Shown one piece after another: positions 22,161-33,281 of a stretch of DNA of 64,000 bases. The stretch comes from Bufo bufo. Lineage: Eukaryota > Chordata > Amphibia > Anura > Bufonidae. Within the stretch, counting starts at the first letter, position 1, and the number at the start of each line of letters is the position of its first letter. The notes under the pieces were generated by a model, which was given only the letters and a program-made list of their open reading frames with translations, was not told the origin of the DNA and searched no databases. The DNA lies in assembly GCF_905171765.1 (NCBI RefSeq), contig NC_053390.1, forward strand, positions 518,034,852 to 518,098,851. Direction: 5' to 3'. The translations under genes were made by a program, and so were the position numbers.

Positions 22161-22650
22161 GAATCCGGGCCCTGACTACCTATCAATATGAATAGACCTT
22201 AAAAAGGTAGGAATATTCATAAGCAGAATACGTAGGCCCTGATTTCCCTATAAGGCCATGGAATAATTATAGGACCAGAAACAATCCATTCCTCCCCAGA
22301 TGGACGAATGGAAGTCTCTGTCTCAGGCCCAGATACAAACAACAGGGAATATAACAAACACAAACAAACACGACACTTAACTTCTGTAGAGATGGAAGAA
22401 CAGGAACACCAGAGACGATCTCACACCAGCTCAGCGCAACCCAAATGAAGCTATCAACTGCATAGTCAGAAGGGTGGGGTGAGACTATAAAGGGTAGAAG
22501 TGATGACCACTGAGCAACAACTGAGAAAAGGGAAGTGGTCATTAACCCTATCAACACTGAATCAAGAGAAATCAAGGAGGCTGTTAGATTCCTCCACGCT
22601 CAGCCAATCTCCTTGATTTCCTGACATCAGTCACTTGAGAGACCGTGACA

Positions 22651-23115
22651 TGTGGGCAGTGTGGGGGGGAATTACTTTGTGGGGGCAGTGTGGGGGAAAT
22701 TGCTGTATGGGGCAGTGTGGTAGAAATTACTTTATGGGGCAGTGTGGTGGAAATTACTGTGTGGGGGCAGTGTGAGGGAAATTACTATATGGGGGCAGTG
22801 TGGGGGAAATTACTATACGGGGCAGTGTGGGGGAAATTACTATATTGGGGAGTGTGGGGGAAATTATTACTACAGTATATAGGGCAGTGTGGGGTAAATT
22901 ACTATATGGGGGCAGTGTGAGGGAAATTACTATATGGGGGCAGTGTGGGGGAAATTACTATATGGGGCAGTGTAGGGGAAATTACTATATGGGGGCAGTG
23001 TGAGGGAAATTACTATATGGGGGCAATTCGGGGGAAATTACTATATGGGCTCAGTGTGGGGGAAATTACGATATGGGGGCAGTGTGTGGGAAATGACTAT
23101 GTGGTGTGAGGGACG
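22651..23115. repeat. Minisatellite, ~28-bp units (right part)
   Basis: About 15 units of ACTATATGGGGGCAGTGTGG plus GGGAAATT, sharing the GCAGTGTGGGGG core with 20626-20923. The long glycine-rich frames across it are repeat artefacts. Confidence 0.9.
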
Positions 23116-23286
23116 TTGCTATTGGGAAGGCACTGCAGGGGCCTTTCTATTACAGGCCATATTAGGGGACATTATTTTTGGGGATACTATTCAGTTATTA
23201 TTACCTGAAGCACAAAACAGGATGTTATTATTATTGGGGGCACTCTAGGGGACATTATAATTGCTGTAGACAATATAGGGATCTTT

Positions 23287-23461
23287 AGGGATAATTTATC
23301 AAACTGGTGTAAAATAAAACTGGCTTAGTTGCCCATAACAACCAATCAGATCTCACCTTTCATTTTTGACAGCTCCTTTGGAAAATGAAAGGTGGAATCT
23401 GATTGGCTGCTATGGGTACCTAAGCCAGTTTTACTTTACACCAGTTTGATAAATTACCCCA
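23287..23461. mobile_element. Palindromic MITE
   Basis: The whole 175 bp folds as a near-perfect hairpin: left arm ATAATTTATCAAACTGGTGT, right arm ending ACACCAGTTTGATAAATTA, with CCAATCAGAT / ATCTGATTGG near the loop. Non-coding. Confidence 0.85.
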
Positions 23462-23849
23462 TTATGTCTATTGGGGTCACTATTTTTTCAGCAGTATAGT
23501 ACCTGGGACATTGGGGAGCACAGTGGGCACAGTATTGAGAGTGGCTGCAGGATGGCATTGTTGGGACACCAGGATGGGGAGGTTGATGAAAAAATTTTGA
23601 AATCTAAAGTGTCTGTGTAACAAACTTTGTAGAGACGAAATGCAGCTGAAAGAATTTGCCATGGTGGTCTGGGTCAGACGCAGGAAAAGAGGAAAGAGAA
23701 GGTCTACATGACAGGAGATGTCCCTGGATGTAAAAGGTATGTTGTGCTGTATTCTCCTCCAAGTCTTTTTTTATCAGATTCATATGTATTTTAAATTTGG
23801 CAAATTTGTAGCAGCTCAGATAACAGTGATAACTTTCCTTGTACAATAA

Positions 23850-23950
23850 CATAGTAGATGTTCAATGCAGTCCTATTTAGCACACCACATAACACAATAA
23901 TTCACTGTGTTATGTGAGGTGTTACATAGGACTGCAGGTAACATCTATGA
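23850..23950. repeat. Inverted repeat / hairpin
   Basis: Arms TAGATGTT...GCAGTCCTAT...ACATAACACA and TGTGTTATGT...ATAGGACTGC...AACATCTA flank an 8-base spacer. Probably the core of a small MITE. Confidence 0.7.
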
Positions 23951-24240
23951 CATCTGTACTCAGAGAGTTATGAGATGGTGGGGGTCAGACTCCTGGCACC
24001 CCCACCAATCAGCTGTTTGAGGAGACCGTGATGTCCTAGTGAGCACTGCAGCCTCTTTGCTCCTTACCAAGCACAGTTCTGTCCATTTGATAGCACTGTG
24101 CTTGGTATTGCAGCTCAGCCCCAATCGCTCAGATGGGACAGAGCTGCACCTAGACCATTTGAACAATGAATGTGATGTCATATGGCCTAGGAAGAGACTG
24201 TGGTGCTCACTAAGCACCACAGCCTCTTCATACTGAATTT
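23951..24240. repeat. Interspersed repeat, unclassified
   Basis: Non-coding. It contains GGGGGTCAGACTCCTGGC and two CTGTGCTTGGTATTGCAGCT / AAGCACAGTTCTG related segments. I think this is a common amphibian repeat, but that is from memory. Confidence 0.3.
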
Positions 24241-24254
24241 AAAAAAAAAAAAAA

Positions 24255-24320
24255 TGGAGGGAGGGGCCTGAGTTGGGTAGACAGCCCCGGGCCTATCATG
24301 CACTTTATCCGCCCCTGGCA
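24255..24320 (-). repeat. Short repeat, partner of 34212-34245
   Basis: Reverse complement reads CCAGGGGCGGATAAAGTGCA then GATAGGCCCGGGG, matching ACAGGGGCGGATTAAGTGTA at 34212. Adjacent to an A-run at 24240-24254. Confidence 0.55.
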
Positions 24321-24765
24321 GCAGCTTTCATCTTGCAATTCTGCAATGCACACCATTGTTATTCAGTGTGCTTCTGATGGTGGACTCATGAACATTAACA
24401 GAAGCTAATGAGAAAGTCCTTTAGTTGCTTAGAGGTTACTTTGGGTTGCTTTGTGACTTTGCGGACTATTACATGCCTCACTCTTAGTGTGATCTTTGTT
24501 GGATGACCATCCCTGGGGATTGTAATGATGCTCTTGATTTTCCTCCATTTCTACACAGTATATCTGACTGTGGATTGGTGTAGTCCAGACTCTTTATAAA
24601 AGATTTTGCAACCTTTCCCAGCCATATGAGCATCAATAACTCTTCTTTTGAGGTCCTGAAGGGAGTTTCCTACGCAGATGGAGAATGGAGTGTTACACAG
24701 GGTTAACACTCTGTAGGTCCACCCTCGGTGCACACAGGACATGTGCACATCTACTTTTAAAGGGG
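24321..24765 (-). pseudogene. Possible DNA-transposon remnant
   Basis: Conserved-looking stretches (CTCTTGATTTTCCTCCATTTCTACACAG, here given in part: GATTTTCCTCCATTTCTAC) resemble a vertebrate transposon family I remember but cannot name safely. A small minus-strand frame at 24551-24748 contains LQDLKRRVIDAHMAGKGCKI, like an N-terminal DNA-binding part. Everything else is broken. Confidence 0.35.
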
Positions 24766-24769
24766 TTCT

Positions 24770-25600
24770 CTGGAAAAAAAAAATGAAAATATTGAAAAAA
24801 CATGTTAATATAAATAAACTCCTAAATGCCTTTTATTATTTATAATGGTTCATTTTGTCTAGAGTGCAATCAGTGAAGAAATTAAAATGGCCGCTGTCAG
24901 GTTATTCAGTATTGAATCCATCCTAAACACAAGCAGGATGGCCTAAGTCAGAATGCAGAGCACCGGAGCCACATGGAAGCCCTGTAAAACACTATATTAT
25001 GTATAGACCACAGCCGAGATAATCTCTCACCTTTGTCTGTTGGAACAGAGCACACTTTGTACTTACAAGCTAGAATGAGGGTCCAGACACATACGCTGCT
25101 GTGAGGGATGTATGTCTTTAGAAAATACTTAAGCTTGTCACCTCCGCCACAGCAGCATGTGCCCAGTGTCAGACTGAAGTTCATTGGGTTCACCATAGGA
25201 AATTATTCCAGAGGAACCACTAGTCATATTGTGCATGCATCGGTCTTTGGGTGCCGCTCTTCACTTCCGCCGGCTGGTTTCTGCGCCAAACACCTACGCA
25301 TGCGCAGTATGACTAGTGGTTCCTCTGCCCACAATGGGCAGAGCAGTGCGCGTGTGCGGGCCAACTGTAGAGTGGTGCATGCACGAAATCAGGGAGGCAG
25401 AGGAGGACATGATAGTAGGAAAGAAGGGTGGGCCAGAGGGCTGAAAGAGGTGTGGTTTTATGGGCACATCGCCGAGGGGCTTGGGCACTTGTGGCAGTAA
25501 CGTCGCCCCTGAGCACTTTCCAAAGCTCATTTGCATAAGTTTATAAAGTGTATTTTTCACGAGGGATAAAGACAAGAGAGGTACCATTGTAATGTGAGCC
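24770..25600. repeat. Interspersed non-coding repeats with a GC-rich inverted repeat
   Basis: AT-rich left half, then at 25211-25326 an inverted repeat with arms AGAGGAACCACTAGTCATA and TATGACTAGTGGTTCCTCT enclosing CpG-rich DNA. The 130- and 97-residue frames here lie on opposite strands of the same palindromic sequence and are not supported as genes. Confidence 0.5.
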
Positions 25601-25799
25601 TAACAGTTTCTAACCTGATCTGAGCGGTCTAAAACACTCAGATAAGGTGACAGACTCCTTTTACTAGGTGTATACACCAAATATTTATGATAAAATACTC
25701 CAGTTAGAAATAAGCTTTGTACCTACAAGTGTAATGACCCTGTGCCATGGTAACTTTATGTACTGTCATGCATATGGCAACTGTCACTGTTGGGCCCTT

Positions 25800-26640
25800 C
25801 ATATTACACTACTGAAAAATTATAAGAACACCTGGGAAATTTAATATGCTTGAGTTGAAACTGAACAGTTACAAACTGTTAGTGGTGCTTGGCCAATGAT
25901 CACACAACCAAGCTGATGCTTCTTATTTGGGTTCTGCAGCAGGGTATATGTTGAAGTGGGGTCATAATAATACTGAGTGGCATCTCCCCTTATTGGGGTG
26001 CCACTCTTGCATGGTAATGGTCATACAGATGCTGGATATCCTCCAGTGTTATGTCATTCCAAGCTCTTTCAACTTGGACCCCTAGTTCAGCCAAAGTGAA
26101 TGGGAGATCTGTCTCCCCATCTAGTCCTATACACTCTCAAAGGGGGGGAGATCTGTGATGAAGCTGGCCAGGACAGCTCCTGGATACTCTGAAGAGCACA
26201 TTGTGTAGCACAGGCAGTGTGTGGGTGGGTGTTATCATTGTTGGAACACCACATCTCCTGAGTTAAAAAAGGCTATAGGACTGGTTCTACTTTGTCCTAG
26301 CATACCGAAGGCTGGTCAATGTTCCAATGACGAATACCAGACAGGGACGGCCATGTTAGATAATGGTGCCCCACATCATGATACCTGGTGTTGGTACTGT
26401 TTGTCTCCACACTATGCCTGATGGCAGTAGACACTGTCCATCCCTCTTGGAACCTCTGATGCAGTCACCAATAGCAAACAATAGTGTTCAGTGATGAGAG
26501 CAGGTTCTACCTTGGTACTAATCATAGCTGCATCAAAGTTCTCAGCCATCATTCTAAACTCAATCACATTAAGTTTTCCAGATGTTCCTTTTTAATTTTC
26601 CGCTAGCATATATTACTTTAAGTCTAGGGGAGAATAGCTC
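25800..26640. pseudogene. Highly degraded Tc1-like remnants, mixed orientation
   Basis: The plus strand at 26484-26531 encodes VFSDESRFYLGTNHSC, the first-aspartate region of a Tc1-like transposase. The minus strand around 26010-26080 encodes DITLEDIQHLYDHYHARV, resembling a Tc1 C-terminal tail. No inverted repeats found, so the pieces may be from an inverted or composite copy. Confidence 0.35.
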
Positions 26641-27556
26641 CATAATATTGCATGTGATAGAAATATAAATGTTCCCATATGATGTTTCCCTGCAAAGATA
26701 ATGCAGAACCACATGCTAAATTATAGAGCATCTATCATGCCCAAAAAAAATAGGCTGCTGGAAAAGGTTGCGTCACATTAAATTGATGTCTTTAAAGTAT
26801 ACTGCTATTCCAAAACACTGTACAGGCTTTCACCCACACATTTTCACAGCTCATTCACAGACAACAAAAGACATAAAAGAGAAAAAAATTAAAATCAATA
26901 GTTTTTTTCTTCTTAGATATACAATTGAATGAAAGCTGATTATTAGTCAGATGAAGTTAATGATCCAGAAGTGTCTCACACTGCTCATTTTTCATTTTTC
27001 AGTAGCATGCCTTTTCCATCTCCGAAAGTCTAACAGTCGGAGAGAAATTGAGTGATCATTATGGATTCATTATTTATGTGGCTTCATAGGAATCAGGGTT
27101 CATCATCTGCAAGCTTCTAACTATTGTGCAGAACAGATTAACTGCCGTTTAAAAGTTTTTTGTTCCCCGAGAAGCTAAATGGTGTAGAAATTGATGATTT
27201 CATATAAAAGAAACATCAAATAGCTGTCCTAAACAGCCACTAAAGTACTTACAACCTGTAAAAATCGGATGTGTTGGGAGAGCAAGAAGACATGACATTA
27301 ACAATGAACAACTATATTATATTGAATCGGTATTTCAAAAAATCTGAAGTATTTTTCTGTTATTTGAACTTTCTCTTATATATTACAGAAATGCAATTGC
27401 ATTAATTCACTAATAAATACCTATTACCTCACCACGCTACCTTCTCAAGCAGAATCAATGGAAAGCCAGGGGCAGCAGCATAGCAATAGGGGGTAGAGGG
27501 ACATGTGAGGAGTATCAACAGCCAACATCCCGTTAGGATATACAGAAGTTGAGACC
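26641..27556. other. No recognisable feature
   Basis: AT-rich, without coding frames or repeats I can classify. Could be old single-copy DNA. Confidence 0.4.
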
Positions 27557-27558
27557 TA

Positions 27559-29114
27559 CAGTCATGGCCAAAAGTTTTGAGAATTACATAAATATTGGAA
27601 ATTGGAAAAATTGCTGCTTAAGTTTTTATAATAGCAATTTGCATATAATCCAGAATGTTATGAAGAGTGATCAGATGAATTGCATAGTCCTTCTTTGCCA
27701 TGAAAATTAACTTAATCCCAAAAAAACTTTCCACTGCATTTAATTGCTGTCATTAAAGGACCTGCTGAGATCATTTCAGTAATTGTCTTGTTAACTCAGG
27801 TGAGAATGTTGACGAGCACAAGGCTGGAGATCATTATGTCAGGCTGATTGGGTTAAAATGGCAGACTTGACATGTTAAAAGGAGGGTGATGCTTGAAATA
27901 ATTGTTCTTCCATTGTTAACCATGGTGACCTGCAAAGAAACGCGTGCAGCCATCATTGCGTTGCATAAAAATGGCTTCACAGGCAAGGATATTGTGGCTA
28001 CTAAGATTGCACCTCAATCAACAATTTATAGGATCATCAAGAACTTCAAGGAAAGAGGTTCAATTCTTGTTAAGAAGGCTTCAGGGCGTCTAAGAAAGTC
28101 CAGCAAGCGCCAGGATCGTCTCCTAAAGAGGATTCAGCTGCGGGATCGGAGTGCCACCAGTGCAGAGCTTGCTCAGGAATTGCAGTAGGCAGGTGTGAGA
28201 GCATCTGCACGCACAGTGAGGTGAAGACTTTTGGAAGATGGCCTGGTGTCAAGAAGGGCAGCAAAGAAGCCACTTCTCTCCAAAAAAAACATCAGGGACA
28301 GATTGATCTTCTGCAGAAAGTATGGTGAATGGACTGCTGAGGACTGGGGCAAAGTCATATTCTCTGATGAAGCCTCTTTCCGATTTTTTGGGGCATCTGG
28401 AAAAAGGCTTGTCCGGAGAAGAAAAGGTGAGCGCTACCATCATTCCTGTGTCATGCCAACAGTAAAGCATCCTGAGACCATTCATGTGTGGGGTTGCTTC
28501 TCATCCAAGGGAGTGGGCTCACTCACAATTTTGCCCAAAAACACAGCCATGAATAAAGAAGGGTAACAAAACACCCTCCAACAGCAACTTCTTACAACAA
28601 TCCAACAACAGTTTGGTGAAGAACAATGCATTTTCCAGCACGATGGAGCACCGTGCCATAAGGCAAAAGTGATAACTAAGTGGCTCGGGGACCAAAACGT
28701 TGACATTTTGGGTCCATGGCCTGGAAACTCCCCAGATCTTAATCCCATTGAGAACTTGTGGTCAATCCTCAAGAGGCGGGTGGACAAACAAAAACCCACT
28801 AATTCTGACAAACTCCAAGAAGTGATTATGAAAGAATTGGTTGCTATCAGTCAGGAATTGGCCCAGAAGTTGATTGAGAGCATGCCCAGTCGAATTGCAG
28901 AGGTCCTGAAAAAGAAGGGCCAACACTGCAAATACTGACTCTTTGCATAAATGTCATGTAATTGTCGATAAAAGCCTTTGAAACGAATGAAGTGCGTGTA
29001 ATTATATTTCACTACATCACAGAAACAACTGAAACAAAGATCTAAAAGCAGTTTAGCAGCAAACTTTGTGAAAACTAATATTTGTGTCATTCTCAAAACT
29101 TTTGGCCACGACTG
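27559..29114 (+). mobile_element. Full-length Tc1/mariner with DD35E spacing
   Basis: A 1556-bp element, ends CAGTCATGGCCAAAAGTTTT and inverted AAAACTTTTGGCCACGACTG, TA at 27557-27558 and 29115-29116. The ends continue as imperfect inverted repeats. One transposase frame fills the interior. Confidence 0.93.
27922..28938 (+). pseudogene. Tc1 transposase, one frame with three stops
   Basis: Cut-and-paste transposase. From MVTCKETRAAIIALHKNGF the same frame runs to KKKGQHCKY with no indel, only stops: TAG 28186-28188, TGA 28222-28224 (arginine expected, CGA) and TAA 28564-28566. The N-terminal helix-turn-helix region is visible (TGKDIVATKIAPQSTIYRII). Catalytic residues are present: VIFSDEASF, IFQHDGAPCH, PDLNPIENLW. 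There are 35 residues between the second Asp and the Glu, not the usual 34 of Tc1, which fits a DD35E group. Only point changes separate it from a full-length coding frame. Confidence 0.92.
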
Positions 29115-29116
29115 TA

Positions 29117-30014
29117 GCTTCAGAGAGGAGAGCTGCTGGAAATAACAGGTGGCACTATTGCTAAAAGTGGCACATAGGTGCCATAGCTGAGAGTATATAT
29201 GTCTCACAGTAATTGTTGTACTGGTTTACAGTATTAATCCCTAGAGTCCCAGGAGATTTTTCAGTTTTGCATTTTTATTTTTATTTCCTGCCTTCCTGGA
29301 GCCATAACTTTTTTATTTTTCCATTCACATAGCCGTATGAGAGCTTGGTTTTTGCAGTTTTGAAGTTGTACTTTATAATAGAACCACTTAATATTACATA
29401 CAATGTAGTGGGCATATAAAAAGGAAAAAGCTTGTATAAGTTCATCCCTCACCTTGGGGATCTGTAATTTTTTGTGGATCCACTTCTCAGTATGTTTATT
29501 TTCAGAATAGAGAAAGTATAAAGCTGTCCTGATATGATCTAAGGCATCATAAATGGCTGCTGTATTCTGTGAATAGGGAGAGAAGACTCCACAGAGAATT
29601 TGACTTCCATAAAGTTGTCCTCCCCTCTTGCCAAAATCACTAAGGCATATAAAGAAAATATTCACTCTGCATATATGTATGTCCTGGAACTGCAGAGAAT
29701 CATGTTCAAGTCTACATGGGAAGAAAGAAAAATGTAAAAAGTGCAGCTTCTATATTCAGTGCTTGCCATTAAATGGTTGTCTGGCAATAAATAACTTTTT
29801 ACAGGTGCTCACAGCCTGCCTCTGCTATGGGAAGATTCATACTTACCTGCTTTCCACAGCTTTGGTTCTGCACACTGACTCCCATGTGTCTGTTTTCCGG
29901 TCCGCAGTCTGTTTACTCCTTCTCCGTCATGGGCATGATTTTTTTGCCCCGCTGCAGCCAATGACTGGCTTCAGAAGTGACATGTCCACAAGAGACACGT
30001 CACAGCTAGTAACA
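29117..30014. other. No recognisable feature
   Basis: AT-rich non-coding DNA. The 134-residue minus-strand frame at 29261-29665 has no motif I recognise and an AT-driven composition; I do not call it a gene. Confidence 0.35.
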
Positions 30015-30212
30015 CAGTAACATAGTTCATAAGGCTGAAAAAAAGACATCTGTCCATCCAGTTCAGCCTATTATCTTGAAAGTTGATCCAGAGGAAGGCA
30101 AAAAAAAAAACCTGTGAGGTAGAAGCCAATTTTCCTCACTTTAGGGGAAAAAAAAATCCTTCCCGGCTCCAATCAGGCAATCAGAATAACTCCCTGGATC
30201 AACGACCCATCT

Positions 30213-31518
30213 CTAGTAGCTATAGCCTGTAATATTATTACACTCCAGAAATACATCCAGGCCCCTCTTGAATTCCTTTATTGTACTCACCATCACCACC
30301 TCCTCAGGCAGAGAGTTCCATAGTCTCACTGCTCTTACCGTAAAGAATCCTCTTCTACGTTTGTGCACAAACCTTCTTTCCTCCAGACGCAGAGGATGTC
30401 CCCTCGTCACAGTCACAGACCTGGGGATAAATAGATGATGGGATAGATCTCTGTACTGACCCCTGATATATTATACATATTAATTAGATCTCCCCTTAGT
30501 CATCTTTTTTCTAAACTGAATAACACTAGTTTTGATAATTAGTTTTGATAATCTTTCAGGGTACTGTAGTTGCCCCATTCCAGTTATTACTTTAGTTGCC
30601 CTCCTCTGGACCCTCTCCAGCTCTGCTATGTCTGCCTTGTTCACAGGAGCCCAGAACTGTACACAGTACTCCATGTGTGGTCTGACTAGTGATTTGAAAA
30701 GTGGCAGGACATGTTATCAATATGGGCATCTATGCCCCTTTTGATGCAACCCATTATCTTATTGGCCTTGGCAGCAGCTGCCTGACACTGGTTTCTACAG
30801 CTTAGGCTACTTTCACACTAGCGTCGGGGCTCCGCTTGTGAGCTCCGTTTGAAGGGTCTCACAAGCGGCCCCGAACGCATCCGTCCAGCCCCAATGCATT
30901 CTGAGTGGATGCGGATCCGCTCAGAATGCATCAGTCTGGCAGCGTTCAGCCTCCGCTCCGCTCAGCAGGCGGACACCAAAATTTCTAGGTCCTATTCCAT
31001 GTCAGTGTTACCTAGTATGTTACCATTTAGTATGTACTGGTGGCTTGTATTATTCCTTCCTATGTACATAACCTTACATCTATTAACCCTCATCTGCCAC
31101 TTCTCTGCCCAAGCCTCCAATCTATCCAGATTCCTCTGTAGTAGTATACTGTCCTCTTCCGTATTAATTACTTTACACAGTTTAGTGTCATCTGCAAATT
31201 TTACTGTGCAATAAATATATTGAAGAGAATAGGGTCCCATACTGACCCCTGTGGTACCCCTCTAGTGACAGTGACCCAATCTGAGTGTGTAACGTTAATA
31301 ACCACCCCCTGTTTTCTATTACTGAGCCAGTTACTTACCCACTTACAGACATTTTCGCCAAGTCCGAGCATTCTCATTTTATATACTAACCTTGATTTGC
31401 AATGTCGTCTACAACTTACCTCCTCATAGAAACTGATTAAATTAGTTTGACATGACTGATACCTCATGAAGCCATGCTGATATGGCGTTATTTGCTTATT
31501 TTCATTGAAGTAGTCCAA
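30213..31518 (-). pseudogene. LINE reverse transcriptase, broken
   Basis: Motifs in order: PYQHGFMRYQSCQTNL, LGLGENVCKWVSNWL, GVPQGSVWDPILFN, KFADDTKLCKVINTEE and WAEKWQMRVNRCKVM. After the MITE come AELERVQRRATKVI and RAVRLWNSLPEEVV (C-terminal conserved block). The segment that should contain the first catalytic Asp (the LDFxKAFD block) is missing between EEVS and LVYKMRML, a deletion of about 25 codons. Several frame changes follow. Inactive. Confidence 0.88.
30803..30985. mobile_element. Truncated MITE inside the LINE
   Basis: The left end GGCTACTTTCACACTAGCG follows TTA, as in the TTA/TAA-flanked MITE family. The interior has TTCTGAGTGGATGCGGATCC and an inverted partner (GGATCCGCTCAGAATGCAT). 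The right terminus is lost at the junction with LINE sequence (ACCAAAATTTCTAGG). Confidence 0.7.
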
Positions 31519-31639
31519 GATAGCATCTCTTAGAAAAAAATCTCTTAGCCAGTTATTGGCTGCAGCAGAGCAGATAATCTGATACTGAGCATGTCAAGCA
31601 TTGTAACTAAGGGCCTTGGAGCAGCATGAAGATATCTAC

Positions 31640-31720
31640 ACTAAAGGACAGGAGAGAACACAGTAGAGGTGAGAACTGATTTTGTATAACAACTAGAACA
31701 TCCTGCTTATCACTGTTTAA
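31640..31720. repeat. Tandem unit, left of GC-rich insert
   Basis: One ~75-bp unit (ACAGGAGAGAACACAG...GAGGTGAGAACTGATTTT...ACATCCTGCTTATCACTGTT) of an array that resumes at 32214 with two more units. Confidence 0.7.
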
Positions 31721-32213
31721 AGGGATTCTGTCACCAGGTTTCACCCCTGTCAGCTAAACATATTCTGATGTTCAGGGCCTCATCAGGATTCCTAATGTGG
31801 GCTTCTAAATGTGATCCGTAGCCTTATTTTGCTAAAAAACTGGTTTTACTAACCTGTCACTCAAAGAAATAAGGTGCCCAAGGGGATGTCAAGGGATGCA
31901 AGGTGCCGGCCGCACCCACCGCCGTTCGTGCCCAGCGCAGCCTTTCCAGACTTCTGCACCGCCTCCTAATCCTCTGTGCCGCCTCTCGCTCTCCCTCCAT
32001 CTCCCCTCCTCCTGCTGTAAGATATCGCGCGTGCGCACAGGGCTCTGAGAGGCTGGCGCCAGAGTGCAGGTCATACCTGGGTTGAGCGAAGTGCCGGCGC
32101 ATGCGCACTTCGCTTTAAGAAGCCAAATCGAGAAGTCTGCACGGGCGCATCAGGCAGAGCCCTGTGCGCACACGCGAGATCTTACAGCAGGAGGAGGGAG
32201 GAGGGGGGATATA
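31721..32213. mobile_element. GC-rich non-coding insert in a tandem array
   Basis: About 490 bp starting AAAGGGATTCTGTCACC, with a CpG-rich core (GCGCGTGCGCACAGGGCTCTG, in part GCGCGTGCGCACAGGG) and a nearby mirrored GCCCTGTGCGCACACGCG. A related inverted-order copy is at 5330-5665. It splits a tandem array, so it is an insertion; no clean terminal repeats or target duplication seen. Confidence 0.5.
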
Positions 32214-32370
32214 GTATAAGGATAGGAGAGAACACAGGAGAGGGGAGAACTGATTATCTATCACCACTAGAACACCCTGCTTATCACTGATTATAGTATA
32301 AGAACAGAACACAGGAGAGGTGAGAACTGATTTTCTATCACCACTATAACATCCGCTTAGCACTGTTTTT
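32214..32370. repeat. Tandem units, right of GC-rich insert
   Basis: Two ~70-bp copies of the unit at 31640-31720 (GGAGAGAACACAGGAGAGG...CACCACTAGAACACCCTGC and GAACACAGGAGAGGTGAG...CACCACTATAACATCCGC). Confidence 0.75.
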
Positions 32371-32584
32371 GATTAAAAAAAAGACCTTAGAGTGATAGAA
32401 CATAAAATATATTTATGATTAACATATCTAAACGTTTTAAAAGTTATATAAAAGTTAAATAAATAATTACACAATATTAATATAACAAATAATTTTTTTT
32501 TAAGCTTGGGTCAGAGTCAGTACTGACCCTAAAACTAGCTTGGACTCAGACTCCACGACTCTGACTCCACATCCCTGGTTAAAC

Positions 32585-32705
32585 CTTGTTTGCCACAACT
32601 TTGCCCAAGCCTCCAGCATATACAGATCAAAATGTAGCAGTATACTGTACTCTTTTGTGTTAATTACTTTACACAGTTAGTGTACTTTACACAGTTAGTG
32701 TTTTC
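32585..32705 (-). pseudogene. Small LINE fragment
   Basis: Matches 31100-31185 of the larger LINE (GCCCAAGCCTCCA, GTAGCAGTATACTGTACTCT, TTAATTACTTTACACAG). It includes an internal duplication of TACTTTACACAGTTAGTG. Non-functional scrap. Confidence 0.7.
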
Positions 32706-33215
32706 TATGGAAGTCGCTCAAGATTACTAATGGACCATCATGTCACATGGCCTCCAGGTGCAACCATCTTTTGAACATTAACGGCAGCACTGTCAGAGAA
32801 GAAAGCTTACATTGTGACTAAACCATGCATAACTGCTGATATATATGTATTAGTAAGTTGGATGTATACCCTTTGCCCACACATTAGTCAACATTATATA
32901 CAGAGTGGCCAACTCCTTTAACCCTTTAGGCACTGCTCACACTTGCTGCCTCTAGCTCAACCTGCTGCTGCTCTAGACTAGTATACATCTGTCTAGGCTC
33001 TACCGATTCACAACCAGTTACTCTGTCACACACATTGTCTGCCTCAATTTGCCGACACATGAGTAATGGTGTCAGGATCCAATGTGGAGGAGTGATCTAG
33101 GCTAGGCAACTGCCCCAATCGGGCTCATAAATCTTCCCTTGATAATGTAAGGCAAACACACTTAAAAAATTAAAGGGGTTGTCTGCTTTATTTATATTAA
33201 TGACCTATCCTCACA
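32706..33215. other. No recognisable feature
   Basis: Non-coding, no identifiable element. Confidence 0.4.
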
Positions 33216-33216
33216 T

Positions 33217-33275
33217 TCCCCTAATCTGAACAATAATGAAAATCTGTGGATAGACCTCAAAAGAGCAATGCATGA
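33217..33275 (+). pseudogene. Tc1 transposase scrap
   Basis: Encodes PNLNNNENLWIDLKRAMHEP, a decayed form of the SPDLNPIENLW block around the catalytic Glu. Adjacent to, and in opposite orientation from, the next Tc1. Confidence 0.55.
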
Positions 33276-33281
33276 ACCCAC

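Larger units (their letters stand above)
20924..22650 (-). mobile_element. Solo LTR carrying two MITEs
   Basis: Runs from TGTAATGATC to GACCGTGACA, the inverse of the ends of the LTR at 58607-59208; without the MITEs it would be about 600 bp, similar to that LTR. Its left part also resembles 4445-4610 (GGTCACCTCCTA, AAAAAGGTAGGA). Flanking bases (CAAAA and TGTGG) do not match, so no target duplication is evident. No coding sequence. Confidence 0.6.
30015..31545 (-). mobile_element. CR1/L2-like LINE, 5'-truncated
   Basis: A non-LTR retrotransposon of the Jockey superfamily, read on the minus strand. Only the RT and the C-terminal region of ORF2 remain. The 3' end at about 30015-30060 is the plus-strand AGTAACACAGTAACATAG stretch, a short-repeat tail usual in this group. 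The 5' end fades at about 31545. A truncated MITE interrupts it at 30803-30985. Confidence 0.85.

Noticed and set aside
20626..23115. Regular short repeats that could suggest a CRISPR array
   Set aside because: Units are contiguous and diverged with no unique spacers, there are no cas genes, and the context is a eukaryotic genome; it is a minisatellite.
29261..29665. 134-residue frame as a possible gene
   Set aside because: No domain, AT-rich composition and no exon signals that I could support.
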